Source: Balaenoptera acutorostrata (lineage: Eukaryota > Chordata > Mammalia > Artiodactyla > Balaenopteridae). From it: a stretch of 64,000 bases of DNA. The notes beneath the pieces were generated by a model. That model ran no database searches. It was not told the DNA's origin and saw only the letters and a program-made list of their open reading frames with translations. The position numbers were made by a program, and so were the translations under genes. Position 1 is the stretch's first letter. Every line of letters begins with the position of its first letter. The DNA lies in assembly GCF_949987535.1 (NCBI RefSeq), contig NC_080075.1:3224001-3288000 (forward strand), given 5' to 3'. Positions 1-12,411 of this stretch are shown piece after piece.

Positions 1-795
1 AGGTACCACTTCTGTCTCCCCCACTGGGACGGGAGGGGAACGTGGAAGTGTGGGTGGCATTAGTGACACAGTACCATCAGTGGAGATCCTCGCTGCGGAC
101 CATAAAAAGAAGACACCAAAATTCACCACGAGTCCTGCCTGTGGTCTCCAGGGGTATGGGCAGGGCATTTTGCGGGGTAACCGTGTGTTAAGGGTACACT
201 TTGGCTATTTCCCCTGGCCGGGTCATTGGAGGGGAAGCTAATCACTCAGTAAACAGAGAAGAGAGATGCTTATACTTAATAAGCCATTGCAAATGGAAAA
301 AGCAAGCTCCTACCCAATGTGATTCTCTCTAGAAACAAATGGCTTGGATCCAAACCCTACAAAACCCTCTCAGAATGCCGAGAGGTCTCTCAGTCCCAGC
401 GCCCCCAGAACGTAATCCTCCGGACCTTCTCTTTCACGTGGAAGTAGCTTTAACAAGGGAAGAGGGAATGACTGTGTGTGCACACGCGTGCGGCACAGTC
501 GTGAGTTTTTCTTTTGTCTTGTTTCGGAGCCCCTGATGGGCCGTGCATCCTTCTCTCTGGGGAGCAGCCAGATACCACGCGGAGCCGAGGTGCTGGGAAG
601 CGCCTCCAAGACACCCTTCCCCAAGGGTGTGCTCAGCCCCCTCCCTCCATGCCCCCTGCGACACTACGGAGCCCTGGCTGTGCAGCAAGGGGCAGTGTTG
701 GCCTGGTGGCAGAAGGGAGGTCAAGGTCTCTGCCAAGGCTGGCTGCTCTGGTTTCTCTCATCTGTGTCCTGGGCTAGCCCTCCTGTCAGATGAAA
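1..795. other. No gene recognised
   Basis: Mixed-composition sequence with short open frames only. I see no known gene or repeat family in it. Confidence 0.6.
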
Positions 796-985
796 GAAAC
801 AGTGTGGTTCAGTGGCCAAGGCAGAGCTCAGGCTAGGAGCCTCGGCTGCGACCCTGGCACCACAGTCCTGGCCACTGATTATCTTGTGCCCACTCTAGAT
901 ATTTTCACTTAAAATGTGGGCAATAAAAACACTGACCTGTCTCCACAGGCTGTAATATTAAAAAGAAGAGGAAAGGAGGACGGGG
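796..985 (+). mobile_element. MIR SINE relic
   Basis: The order of features follows the MIR consensus: a tRNA-like head with cagtgg near the start, the central 'cctggc...gccactgatta' stretch, then 'aaaatgtgggcaataa' and an A/T-rich end. It is old and diverged, with no visible target duplication. Confidence 0.65.
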
Positions 986-1190
986 CACTTTGTAAATACA
1001 CCACAAGGAACTTCTAAATACAGCTGGCTGAGCTCACCAGCCACCAGGGCCATGTGAAGAAGCAGAGGATGCTTTGTAGTAAGGCAGCTCCCAGCCAGGG
1101 AGTCGGGGTGGAACGGCCGCTCTCCTGCTTGCACACTTGCTATTTCTCAGCCCTTCCCTAGGAAAGAGGACTTCAGGGGTTTCCACCAGC

Positions 1191-1203
1191 ACACGCGCGC
1201 GCG

Positions 1204-1236
<33 letters not shown>
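1191..1236. repeat. (CG)n then (CA)n alternating dinucleotide tract
   Basis: Alternating purine-pyrimidine run: ACAC, then CG repeats to about 1212, then CA repeats to 1236. Alternating CG followed by CA is the classic Z-DNA-forming composition. Its length is likely polymorphic. Confidence 0.95.
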
Positions 1237-1639
1237 GGCCAATGTCAGGGACACTAGCATCGCTTCCAAGTGGAATAATTCAAAGAATCCAGGAAGAAGA
1301 CAAGCACAATTTTTTTCTTTTCTCCTCTCTATTTAAGAGGGGGTGAATCTCTGATCTCCTTCTGGAAACAAAGAAAGGAATAGGGCTCGCTAATAAGATA
1401 GCCCCTCAATTTTCCAGCTTGTGATTAGAAAGAGAGGTGATTAGAGGTGATCATAAATGGTGTTAGGTCTGCATGCCCCCCTCTCTCTTGGCCGTTTCTC
1501 CCCTTCCCCTTTGGTAAAATTAGACTCAAAAATGAAAGAGTCATCAGGATGTTTCCACTCTGCTAAAACCCATGGCCAATTTGCCTTATTAATATGATTT
1601 CTTTATGTTTCTATATTTACACTTTAAAATGTTTCAAAA
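1237..1639. other. No gene recognised
   Basis: Unremarkable A/T-leaning sequence between the dinucleotide tract and an L1 relic. Nothing identifiable. Confidence 0.5.
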
Positions 1640-2393
1640 CTACAGTTGGATACCTCTTCACACCCCTTAGGACGGCTCTTATTTAAGAAGCTAAAACAGA
1701 AAATAGCAAGTGTTGGCGAGGATGTGGAGAAATTGGAACCCTTGGGCACTGCTGGTGGGAATGTAAGGGGGTGCAGCCACTGTGGGGAACAGCAGGGCAG
1801 TCTCCCCCCAAGATTAAATATAGAAGCGTCATATGATCCAGTATACACCCCAACAAATTGAAAGTGGGATCTCAAAGAGATATTTGTACATGCCCTTTCA
1901 AAGCAGCATGATTCACAATAGCCAAAAGGTGGTCCCAACCCAGGTGCCCATCAGCAGATGAATAAATAAACAAAACGTCATCTATACATACAATGGACTG
2001 TTATTCAGCCTTATAAAGGACTGAGTTTTTTTTTTTAACATCTTTATTGGAGTGTAATTGCTTTACAAAGGTATGCCATGGACATTATGTTAAGTGAAAT
2101 AAGCCAGTCACAAAAGGACAAATATTCTATGACTCCATTTATATTAGGGACCCAAAGTAGTCCAATTTATGGAGGCAGAAAGTAGGATGGTGGGTGCCCG
2201 AGGCTGGGGGAGGGGAGGGGGAGTTAGTTAGTGTTTAATGGGGACAGAGTTTCAGTCTGGGAAGATGACAGTGTCCTGTGGGTGGTGGTGATGGTTGTAC
2301 AACAAAGGGAATGTCCTTAGTGCCACTGAGCTGTACACTTAAAAATGGCTAAGATGGTGAACCGTATGTGTGTTTTACCACAATAAAAACTGT
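1640..2393 (+). mobile_element. Old L1 (L1M-type) 3' end: end of ORF2 plus 3' UTR
   Basis: The sequence resembles the 3' part of mammalian L1 ORF2 (the 'gtgttggcgaggatgtgga' and 'gctggtgggaatgtaa' stretches). It continues through 'cattatgttaagtgaaataa' and ends in 'ttttaccacaataaaaac'. The coding frame is degraded, so it is non-functional. A short fragment of a younger L1 tail interrupts it at about 2026-2072. Confidence 0.88.
2026..2072 (-). mobile_element. Short antisense L1 3' tail nested in the L1M relic
   Basis: A T-run followed by 'aacatctttattggagtgta' matches the complement of the cetartiodactyl L1 3' end. The surrounding L1M reads through on both sides but lacks roughly 50 bp of its own sequence at this spot. 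No clear target duplication is visible. Confidence 0.65.
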
Positions 2394-3290
2394 TTGTCCC
2401 TCTGACACCACGTTCTACCCTCATGACATACCTGAGGGAGGAACAGGCATTCCAGTCCCCAGGAAGGCAGGGCAGAAAACTCTCAGTTCTTCACTGCCTC
2501 TGGGCCTGGACCGGGGAGATGCCCCGCATTCCCGGGAGCGGGGGGGATCTAGACTACAGTCTCTCTGGTCTCATCACCAGGGCCCACGCGGCGGGTCTCG
2601 GGCTGCCCACCGGCCTTCCCTGCCTCTGGCCCTTTGCTTGGAGGCACGGAGACAGGTCACCCACACTGGAAACATCGGGGCAGATGGTAGCTTCGGGGTG
2701 TGCGGAGAGGGTGGTTTGGGCCTTGACTGGCACCTCTGCTCCCTTACCGTCCTCCCCTCGCAGCTGGTCAGGGATGCAGTCCTTCTGCCAACTTCCCAGC
2801 TCTGCGGAAGTCCCTGAGCTGACAGGAGAGCATGGCCGCCACGTGCACCGCCCAGGACGGCGGGCCCGCCACGGTGGCCTGCAACGCTCAGGGGGCCTGA
2901 GCCTCCTCAAGCTCCAGCCCATCTTCTGGGGTGCCGGCTCCCCCTCTCCTCCATCCCTTCCTGCGCGCGGCTCCCTGCGCCCTCCCCAGAGGCCCCTGCA
3001 GGGCTTCCACACCTGTCGGCCCCGCCGAACAGCCGCTCCCAAGTAGCAGCCACAGAAGCTCTCCTGAGGTCCCCGCAGAACCAACTCTCGCTCAGCCGGG
3101 CACTTCTGTTTTGTTCCATTAGCATTATCCTCTTTCATCGCCTTTCCCCATCCCTCTGGAAGCTTCTTTGGCTGCAGACCTCTTCGTTAAGTGGCTGTTT
3201 CTTTCGGAAAACTGGTGCTCCCGACGGGGATTTCTTGGTACTTTCCACCGCGGGCCAAAAGGAAAAAGGGCTTGAAGGACACCAGGGCCC
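2394..3290. other. Gene-free transition into CpG-rich DNA
   Basis: G+C content rises steadily. Open frames here are composition-driven and resemble no protein I know. No transposon recognised. Confidence 0.5.
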
Positions 3291-3299
3291 TAATAAGGC

Positions 3300-4020
3300 A
3301 GGTGCAAGACGATCCTTCGTCTCCTGTGGCCTGGGGCGCGCGGAAGGGAGGAGAGGGCAGGGGCGCAGGGAACGGTCCCGGGCGGCCAGGCGGCCGCTGC
3401 ACTCCCAGTCCCCGCCCCGGGGGAGGCGGGCTTCGGGGTCTGCAGATTCCCAAGCGCGTGTGCGGTGCGCGCGCCGGGGGTGGCGTCCGGCCGCCGCGCG
3501 AGGAGGTGGGGAGGCCCCGCCCGGGCCGCGCTGCCTGTCCCCACCTCAGCCCGGCGGCAGCTTCGGCTGCTCCCGTTAGATGGCGCTCGAGGCTTTCCGA
3601 CCACTCGCGAAAGTGCGGCGGGCCGGGCACACAAAGCCCCGCGGGCCGGGGGGGACGCAGCCTGCCGGCGAGGGCGCGCGAGGCCGACCCCACGGGGCCG
3701 CATGACCAGGCCCGGGGCGCGGGCGGGGCGCTCCCGCTGGGCCTCGGCGTGCTGGCCGCGGCCTCCGACCCTTCGCCCCTCCGCCCACTCGCTCTCGGTC
3801 CCGGGACCCGGCCGCGCTCCGGGGACGGGAGCCGCGAGGCTGGGGCTCAGGCCGCGGGGGCCCGGGGGCCGGGGACGCGCCAGGTGGGAACCGGGGCGCA
3901 GCCACGAGCCTCCAGACCGCGCCCGCTCGCTGCTCCCCGACTGGCCGCCCCGCTCTCCGCGAGCCCGGCCTCTGCTTTGCGCGGAAGCGGGCAGGTGCGG
4001 GGTCGGTTGTGTGTCTGAAC
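3300..4020. promoter_or_regulatory. CpG island
   Basis: Dense CpG and very high G+C with no recognisable coding sequence. It lies about 16 kb downstream of POU3F3. It could be the promoter of a non-coding transcript or a Polycomb-recruiting island. It contains a CTCF-like motif at 3573-3587. Confidence 0.8.
3573..3587 (+). promoter_or_regulatory. CTCF-like motif
   Basis: CCGTTAGATGGCGCT has a perfect TAGATGGCGCT core (YAGRKGGCRSY) and two mismatches in its 5' part. The orientation is plus. Motif evidence only. Confidence 0.45.
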
Positions 4021-4309
4021 CGTTCCGCTGAAATTGTGGTTCGGTACGAGGTTTAATAAACTTCGTGGGCGCTCGCGTTTCCAACAACACGGGGCAAACT
4101 TTCTTGCTGTCCCCGATGCGGGTGGAGCCCGGGTGAAGCTCAAGAATCCTCCTTTAAAAAAAAAAAAAAGCTCCTGGGACTCTGGGGCGTAAAATGCGAT
4201 GGCTAATTTCTAAGTAACTGTTCGGGGATCAGAGAGCGAGCTTTCCTTCCGCCACCAAGTTCGGCTCCCCTTCCAACCCCTCCAAGAAAAGTGACTTGAT
4301 CACGCTCTC

Positions 4310-5150
4310 CCGTCCCTGAGGCTCCTCCTTATGTCGCCTGCGCGGGCCCCGCCGCGGAAAGGGGTGCGTCTCCCAGACCCGGAACACGCAGCAGCGAGAC
4401 CTTCCTTTGTGCCTACACTTGGCTGTGAACTTTCCCGCGCGGTGGGTTCTCCTTTAAGAAAGTAGCGATCTCTATGAATATTTAATGCCAGGCGCGGGCC
4501 GGCGGGGCGGAAGGGAGCCCCGCGCCCGGGTCCCCGCAGCCGCGACGGGGACCGGGGGCCGGGTGGCCGGGGGCGCGAGCCGGGCTGGGGCGCGCGGCCC
4601 GTCGCGACCATTTCCATAAGAAAGCGGGCGGCGCGGTCGGAGGGACGATTTGGGCCCCTGCCGCCTTCCCCCTGCCTCCCCGTACCCGGTTTTCTGCTTG
4701 AAGCGGGCTCGGGAGCTCTGAGCCCCAAGTGTGCGCTCTTGTCTTTGATGGTATCGACCAAGTGCGGTTTCAAATGTTGCCCCGACTGAGGCCGGTTTCC
4801 TGTCTGTGTGCGCAGTGGATGGAAGGACCGCGCCGGGTGAGTCCAGAGCGCGGGGAGCGGGCAGCCGGCCCGGCGGCGGAGGGGGAGGGCCGCCCGGCAG
4901 AGGCAGGTCTCCGGCTGGCTGGGTTCTGAACTGGGGAGCCAGGTGGAAACGGAGACCCCGGCACAGAGGAGCGTGTGTGTGTGTGTGTGTGTGGGTGGGT
5001 GGGTGGGTGGGGGCGGTGATGAGGGACGAGGGGTCGCGAAGCCTGGCGCCCAGGCGGCCGCTGGTGGGAAGGTCTGGCGCGCCTCGCAGCCGTGTCCCTC
5101 TGCAAAGACCCGGGGCAACTTTCCCTCGCCGCCGCTGACCCTCTTCCTGC
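4310..5150. promoter_or_regulatory. CpG island
   Basis: Second G+C-rich, CpG-dense block, separated from the first by an A/T-richer gap of about 300 bp that holds a poly(A) run near 4157-4169. No coding frame resembles a known protein. A (GT)n(GGGT)n tract lies inside it. Confidence 0.75.
4972..5012. repeat. (GT)n followed by (GGGT)n microsatellite
   Basis: GT repeats to about 4992 run directly into GGGT repeats. The G-runs could form a quadruplex on the plus strand. Confidence 0.92.
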
Positions 5151-5269
5151 GAAGGAATAAAGTGAACTTGCTCAGATACTCGATTCCGCTGGCGGTTCAG
5201 TTCTTTCTGCTTCGGTATTGAGTTTCTTTCCACCTTTCAGTGTGAACAGCCTTTGTGTCCTCAGTTCTA

Positions 5270-5405
5270 AGGTGTGCGTGTATGTATACATATATTCTAT
5301 AGTGTGTATATATATTCTATCGTGTTTGTATATATATGAAATATATATGAAATAGTGTGTGTATATATATTCTATAGTGTGTGTGTGTGTATATATATAC
5401 ACATA
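5270..5405. repeat. Imperfect TA/TG-rich microsatellite cluster
   Basis: Alternating TATA, TGTG and 'tatatatgaaa' units, with 'tattctat' repeated three times. It is a degenerate compound satellite. Confidence 0.85.
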
Positions 5406-8400
5406 TCTATGAAATCTCCTAGGTACTTTTGATCCCATCTGGATAAATTAAAACCCAGATCTGTAATGTTTATTCTTAATTTACAAAAGGCAGGGAAAAA
5501 AATGTGTGAGACACATGTCTGCAAGTATATCCAAAGTACTTTCCCTTCTGCTGGAAAAAGTTGCCTGCAAATGGCTTCCCTTCACTGATCCTGGACCACC
5601 TCTACTTCTCCGGGAAACTAAATCGGGTCATAACTAAAGCCCCCATCAGACCAAGCATTTAAGTGCCAATAATGACTATTAATGACTGTATTACTAATGA
5701 TTGGAGTTGAGGACTCCAAGCCTGCTCAAGGTCATCAAGCTGTTTCAAAATTCTGCTACCCCAGATTTTTATAGCATTCCACCCCAGTAAAGGAGGTAAG
5801 AAGACAGAAGAAGTTCTCAAAGAATTCTCCAGTAGGTATCCCATGGTCAAAGTTGAATTTATTTCTTTCAGTAAAGTTGATTTCTACTTCTGGTAAATAA
5901 CGGAGTCTTCACTTCTGGCCGTGTCAAGTTATGCGAAGTGTAATTGATGGTGGTGGTTATTTGGTTTGGATGCAGAACTTGGTCGTGGGGGGATTGGAAG
6001 GGAGGGTGCGTTCTCTCTCCAGTTACTCTGGTAATACTGAGAGCTCTGGAAGATTTTAAGAAACAAGTGTTTTAAATCTTCAGCTGGGCTCATGGATGTC
6101 GGGATGGCTGGGAGCTGAGGAAGTGAGGGCTGGTGAACTCAGGGAGCAAACGAGAAACAAGGAACTTGGTCTGAAAAAAGATTTTCTTTTTGCTCATGGG
6201 TTCACATGGTTTTAGCCTGTCACAAGCTGAGTGACTGTTCAAAGAAAAGGTTAGTGAGACTCATCTGTTGGTGTAAAGGCTACTGAGGCTGAAGATGGTT
6301 CACCAGCCCCCCCTTGCCTCTTTATTGACACCCCTTCTCACCCCAAACGGAAATCCAGGCTCAGTTCTGGGATGGGAGGAGGTGGCAGGGAGGGAGGGAG
6401 GGAGGGAATACATCGCCACCGGGACTCCACAGTGAGAAGGGAGGGCAGCTTGCAGGGGCCCTGGCCGGCCACCATGACGTAGGCAGGCTCAGCCATGGGG
6501 CAGTTGGAGGTGTCGGGTCACCTCTGCTCATTCCCCAGCGTTCAGCCCTTCCTGCCAGCCTGTCAGGACACTGGGTCAGTTGGGGAAGTGAACGTGTTCA
6601 GGACATCTCCCCAGCACCTCGCTGGCTCCTGGTGGAAGCCAGAGCAGCAGCGCACATCTGGTTCTGATGTATTTACCAGGCTGGTATGGAAATGCCCAGG
6701 CTGCAGGGCAGAAACCTGAGCTGCTTGCGACCAGTAAAGTCCTCTGCTAAGCAGCGAGAATGGTTGGATGGTTGCAGAGTGCTGGGTGGCCCCTGCTCTC
6801 CAGGTGAAGCACTTGACCCTACCCCATGCTGTTTTGTTAGAGTTAATTGCCCTGCAGTGAGGGTACCTCACACCTCCGCCAAGGAGTACAGGAGAGAAGG
6901 GATCCTCCACAGGTAACTGGATGGTGCGGGGTCATCTTGGACACCTGACAAGTCCCCAAACCTCACCTGAATGAAATGGGCCTGAAGTACGCTCCTGCCT
7001 GTGGCCCCTTTTGCCTGGCTCTGGCTGTCAGCAGCCCACATAGGACCCTGTAGTCCTGAGAGGCCTGCTACAGCTCCTTGGAGAGGGCAGCGGACCCCAG
7101 AGGCTTAACACGACAGCTCCATACTCAACAACAAATTCCCTGCTGACCCTGAGAATCCCAGGGAAGAGGGGGCTAGAGGCCGGCACACAGCTCCCATTAA
7201 CTCGGGGCAGCCTGGGTCCTGCCTACCACTGAGTCTGGTGGCAGGGAGAGGGCCAGGGCTTGGGAACAGGGCTCTGAAAATCTGCTGTTCTGCTTCCTTG
7301 GGTCAGCTGCAGACAAGCCTGAGACTGCAAATACCTGTGAAGAGGGGAAGGCGTGGAGGCTGGAGCTGGCCCTGTGTCCTTACCAGGGTTCTAGGGCCCT
7401 AGGAACCCTCCGAGGTGGCTGGGGGCAGAATACCAGAGGCCATTTGGTCCGTCCCCTTACCTTACAGAAGGCCCACATCATCAAGGTCTGAGAGGACTTG
7501 CTTTCCCAGGAAACGCGGGGTGGGGCAGATCTGGTGAGAACTGGAGGCGTTTCCTCAATTTACTTACAGCTGGTTTGGAAATTGACATACAGAGGACAGC
7601 AAACACTTTACCCAGATAGGACCTCTGTGGTGTCAGAAAACTTCTCCCCACCTCCCCTGTGGACCCCGCTCACCCCCATTAAGTAGCCCAAACGCACTGT
7701 TCAAGATGTCAGGTTAGCTGGTGGAAGGAGTTTGATTCGTCCCCTCCACCCAAGTAAGTACAAATGAATTTTGTTCTCAAAAAGAAAACTTAGAGCTTGA
7801 CACTTTCCCCAGCCAGATCCACCTAAGTTTCACCCAGGTCTCTAGTTAGCAAGCGCAACACACCCCCACCTCTTTTTCCTTTCTTCATGGCTTGAAGTTG
7901 CACTTCAGGAGGGTTTATATCATGTTGTTCATGTCAGCAAGCCTCCTTGTCTCCACTCCCACCCATCTCCCTGGATGGAATTGTAGCTGGAAACCACACA
8001 CACACAAGAAATTCTCTTTAAAATTTTCTGCTATTCTTCCCAACTAGAGGAGTTGACAAGACGCAGACACGTTAAGTTGCAGAAAATACAGTGGACTGAT
8101 CAGCCAAAATGCATCTCATTTGCACTTGTATGTAGCCGGGGGTAGGAGCTAGTGTCACTCAGGCTGGGCTGACTGGCTGGAATTTCCCAGCAGGCCCCTC
8201 GGCAGGGGCCATTTGTGGGGTCGAAGCCCCGGCCCAGCCCAGGCCAGCAGGAGTGGGGGGCGGGGGGTGGGAGGCTGGGAGGCCTGGAGGGGTGGGTATT
8301 GGCAGCTGGATGCCCAGGTCGTCAGCCATTCCCCGGGCCTCCCCCTGGGTTGAATTAAAGAAAGGAAACACCTCCAAGGAGAGTCACTGACCACATATTA

Positions 8401-8739
8401 AACCCGCTCCTACCTCTCTCCCAAGGTTGTGTCCCCGTCACCCACTTTGTCCCCATCCACCCACGGGTGGAGGGACACCTCTGCCTGATGCGTCCCTCCA
8501 CCTACTTCGGGTCCTGAACTCGGACCCTGAGCTTCTCGCTTCCCGCCTGTCTCACTGAACCCCACTCCTGGGCCCCCGAGTTCCCAGGGAAACGTGGGTA
8601 GTGCCCTGGGAACTTGGAACCCAGCGGGGGCAGTTAGGGGGGAAGGCACGGGTCTTTGAGGTGTTCCCGCTCTCCAGCCACCCATTCCCCTGCGCTGGTC
8701 GCAACTTTGCCCGACCCCGGGGCTAGGGCGCAACTCCTA
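5406..8739. other. Gene-free, transposon-poor interval
   Basis: About 3.3 kb without a credible gene. A short (GGGA)n tract occurs near 6388-6406. Open frames are short and of chance length. I recognise no interspersed repeat here. Confidence 0.5.
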
Positions 8740-9400
8740 CCCACGTATTCCCACCCAGCAGCTGGCGGCCCGGACTGCGCTGGGGCGCGGGGTCACCGCT
8801 AGGGCTCGGTGGCGGCGGCGTGCGGGGCGCGGGGTGCAGGGGCCGAGGAACTGCGCACAGGGCCCATGCCTAGGCCTTGGGAAGGGCCCACCTGCCTCCG
8901 TGAGCGCCCCAGCAGCGCGCCCTCGGGGCGTCCTCTCCACCGCGTCTCGCTTGCTTTCCTTGCCAAGGCCCTGGTGACTCAGACGCCGCCAAGCCCACGA
9001 GCTCCCTTCTCCAGCGCTCGGCTCTGGCCGGGCGGGGAGACAGGGAGGCGTGCGCAGTGCTCCAGGCCTCACAGCCGGGCCCCCAGGCACCGCCGCGCAT
9101 CCAGGCACCGCCGGGCCCCCAGACACCGCCGGGCCGGACCGCAGCCCACCACCTTCCCGGGGCCAACCGGGGGCGACGCGTGTTGCCCAACGGGACCAGC
9201 GCCTCACCGGGCCGCCGGGGGACCAGCCACGCGCCCTCGCTCGCGGCGGAGCGCGGGGCCGAGGCTGCGACGCCGGGCAGCCGGCCCCGCACCATTGACA
9301 GCCCGGGCACGTCCGCGGAGCCCGGGGGGACGATCAACGGACTCCCCGTCCCGGGAGCTGGGGACACGCCTGTAAGGTGTGTGATGCTTTAAAGATCCTT
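8740..9400. promoter_or_regulatory. CpG island
   Basis: CpG-dense block with a short internal repetition of 'caccgccgggcccccag'-like units near 9095-9135. No recognised coding sequence. It lies about 10 kb downstream of POU3F3, the distance at which linc-Brn1b/PANTR2 lies in mouse, so a lncRNA promoter is possible. Confidence 0.75.
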
Positions 9401-12100
9401 GGTACTACTTTTGCGCGAAGCCTTTGTTCCAGCTTTGTCAGCTTGCGGGCCTTCAGCAGCTCCCCCTCCCGGGCCCTTCCACCCCCATCACCTCCCCCGG
9501 CCCCCCCCCCCAACCCCTGCAGAGAGGGCCTGGCGCAGGGAACCCGCCCGGATCAACTGCCCCGCTCCATATCCCCTGCTGCAAAATGCTTGTCCCTCGG
9601 TTACATCTCCCCTTCGCGCTTGGGGCAAATGAACACGGTTTGCACCGCCTTCGCCTTTGGGGCGAGGTTCTCCCAGAAGAACAGGCTTTCTGAATGTGAC
9701 CTCGGGCTGCGGCGGCGGCGGCGGCGGCAGCCTCCTGCTGCTGGTGAAAGAACAGCTCTCCAGCCACAGGCCGGGGCGACCGGGGTGCGCACAGCAGGAC
9801 CATGGGTGGGGGTAACCTGCCCTCCCACGGTAAGGATTTGAGGATTCAGACGGAAAGAGCAGGTTAAGGACAACACGGCCGTGAACTAACTTGACTCCTA
9901 CTGGCAACAGGGCCTCCAGGGCCCGGTATTCCTGGCTAGGGTGGCCCTCTCCCAGCCCCCAAATTAGGTACAACTCCCCTTTTAGCCAAAGTACAGCTAG
10001 ATACAGGGTGTTTCACGGATACTCTGGCAAACAGGAGGTGCAGATAATGACTGTTTCCATACACATAGGCTTGCATACATCGTCGTATATGGGCACACAT
10101 TTCCCATTTCTCCCTAGTTTTTCTATTTAATTTGTCTTCATTCCTTCTTTCTAGGCCTTTATGCCTGCACATAGTCATTTGGAGAAAAATCAAGTGTGAG
10201 CACCTCTCCCCGAAGAAAGTTCTGTATGTTATGTTAACACACTCACACAGGGATTCCTCGGGTTACCAATTTGCTCCCAATCAGCCAGCACTTGGCTTTC
10301 TGGCTGGGGTAGGGGTGTCAGGGTGATGCAAATGGACGTGGCGGCTTCACTGGGGGGGAGGCGCTTTTCTTCCCCCTTCTTGAAGCCCCAGTTCAAGGCC
10401 CAGGAACAAAGGGAGAGGTAACTGATCTGTCCTTTGGTCTCTCTCCCTTCACTTCCACCCCTCTCACCTGCAGACCTGCAGGCCCTCCTCCTTGACAAAT
10501 AGAGGAAAGCCTGTGAGTTCAGGTACACAAGTAAGTAGTGCTGAGCTGCGAGGCCCCCCCCCTGAAAATCAAAAACCCCATTTTAGGTGTGCCTCGAGTC
10601 CCCACCACCTCCTCTCCCCCAGATGTCACTGGACCCAAGGCTATTTGCTTAGCTTCCCTCTCTTGTTAAAAACATCCAGGACAACTATTAAATAGTGCCT
10701 GGAAGAGTTAAAGACATCTCTCAGGTTTGAAACATTTTTTTAAAGCCCTGTTTGGAAGAAATCTTGGAGGAGTACTAAAGCATAATCAGTAGGATGGCCC
10801 GAGCAAGTTTGAAAGATTTCTCCCCCAAAACGTTAACTAAAAAGAGTTTGTAGGTGTTGCTTTCTTCACTGATGGGTGTTTCCCTGTTGTAACCTACAGA
10901 TTCTCAAGACCAAGCTAGTAAGACATTTATTTTCATTTTGTTAGTTTCTGGGTGATACTATACTTTCCGATTAGACCTAATTTATTTATTTTTTTAAAAC
11001 TCTGCTGGAGAGTTTTCAACCTTGGAAATGTGAATGAGGAATAGATTCTCCCTCCGAGATTCTTACATGGGCAGAATGGAAGGACCTGGCCTGGCTTCCC
11101 CTTCGCACCTGGAAGTTGCCCTGCCTGAACCTAGGTGGACTGAGGGTGACAGATTTGGGCACGTTTTATTTCAGTGCTGGCGCAAGGCGAGCTCTTTGAA
11201 ATGAGTATGTATTCTATTTCAGACTGCAGTGTCCCAGTCGGCTAAATGGGCTTGTCTTCTGCCAGGAGGGACACAGTCCTGCAGGACAGAACGAATGTTG
11301 GATCTCCCAGGAAGCTCTTCGTCAAAACATCCCTTGCCCTTTTGTTTTTGTTTTTGAATTAAAAGATGTGTTTGCTTTCCTCTCAGTGTTCATCCCATTA
11401 TTTTGTAGCTACAACAATGAAATGTGGAAAACAGTTATTCTTTGTCCTCTGTAAATGTCTCATTTGGGGACCTCGGCAAGCTCCAAACCTACCTCAGGTG
11501 TGTCCTGTGCTTTTGATGTTTACTCACCACTCACTGGGACACCTAGAGACTCACACTAGGTTCCCCCTTCCCCTGGGCATCCTTTCTCTCCCAAACAATG
11601 CCCCTCTCGCAACTCGAAACTCGCAGGGGAAAGGGACTTACTTAGAGAAAGCATCCCAAATTAATAAAGACCAGACTCAAGTTCTCCAGGTGAGTGATGT
11701 TTACACTGGGGACAAGGAAGCCAAGAACCAGCATCACCCCAGGTGCGACTCCTGTCAGGAAGGAGTGAGGGCAGCAGGCACATTGCCACAGAAATTTCTA
11801 AAACTATGGCAACTAAGTGAGGTTTACGGTTAAATGGTTAAATTTTGCTATATTCCCAGCCAGCTCAAGTTCTTTAAATTTCACTTTTGTTCACACACGT
11901 GCACACACACCCCAACTAGGGTTAAGTTACCAGCGCAATTTCCCTGGGCAACTCTGGTGACAGGAACCACTGCCAACAAACTTATTTTCTGAAGAGTAAA
12001 AAAGAAAAAAAAAAACACAAAACCTCTCCATGTCCTTTAAACGGTTATTTTATACTATTTAACATCCCCACAGACAGGAATTGGCCGGGACACCACTGCT
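9401..12100. other. Gene-free interval with one octamer motif
   Basis: Begins with a G+C-rich shoulder containing a GGC run near 9711-9729. It then becomes ordinary sequence with no recognised transposon. The 155-codon frame at 11366-11833 is of a length expected by chance. Confidence 0.5.
10326..10333 (+). promoter_or_regulatory. Octamer motif ATGCAAAT
   Basis: Perfect POU-factor octamer. An 8-mer is expected a few times by chance in a window of this size, so it is only suggestive. Confidence 0.25.
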
Positions 12101-12179
12101 TCTTTTTCTAGGAACAGGTAAACTAACCATTCTTCTTCCCCTCCCCCAAGACACAGCTATTTTTAAAAGCTAAAATTTC

Positions 12180-12370
12180 TCTTTCCAAAGGGAGGAGAAG
12201 GAACAAATTCCATTAATGAATTACGCACATGGAATGTGGCTTGTCTAGGGCAATTGTATTTGTAAATAAATGGCTTCCTGTTTATTATGTACGTTTTCCT
12301 GAGAACTCTGATGCCTTTGAGCCCTTAATATAGCAAATATGCAACTTCTGGTTTAATTTCCACTGGGTTT
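12180..12370. promoter_or_regulatory. Candidate conserved enhancer (homeodomain, TEAD-like and FOX-like motifs)
   Basis: A/T-rich, repeat-free stretch just before a CpG island. It holds ATTAATGAATTA (paired homeodomain sites), ATGGAATGTGG (TEAD-like) and TTGTAAATAAATGG (FOX-like). It looks like the conserved non-coding elements around developmental genes. Conservation itself cannot be seen from one sequence. Confidence 0.35.
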
Positions 12371-12411
12371 CTTTCTTTCTTTCTTTTTCTTTCCTTTTTT
12401 TTTTTGTATTC
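12371..12411. repeat. CTTT-rich pyrimidine tract
   Basis: TTTCTTTC units running into a poly(T) stretch. Simple sequence. Confidence 0.8.

Noticed and set aside
3191..4018. 275-codon plus-strand frame
   Set aside because: CpG-island artefact; the opposite strand is equally open.
11366..11833. 155-codon ATG-started plus-strand frame
   Set aside because: A few frames this long are expected by chance in 64 kb over six frames; no recognisable homology.
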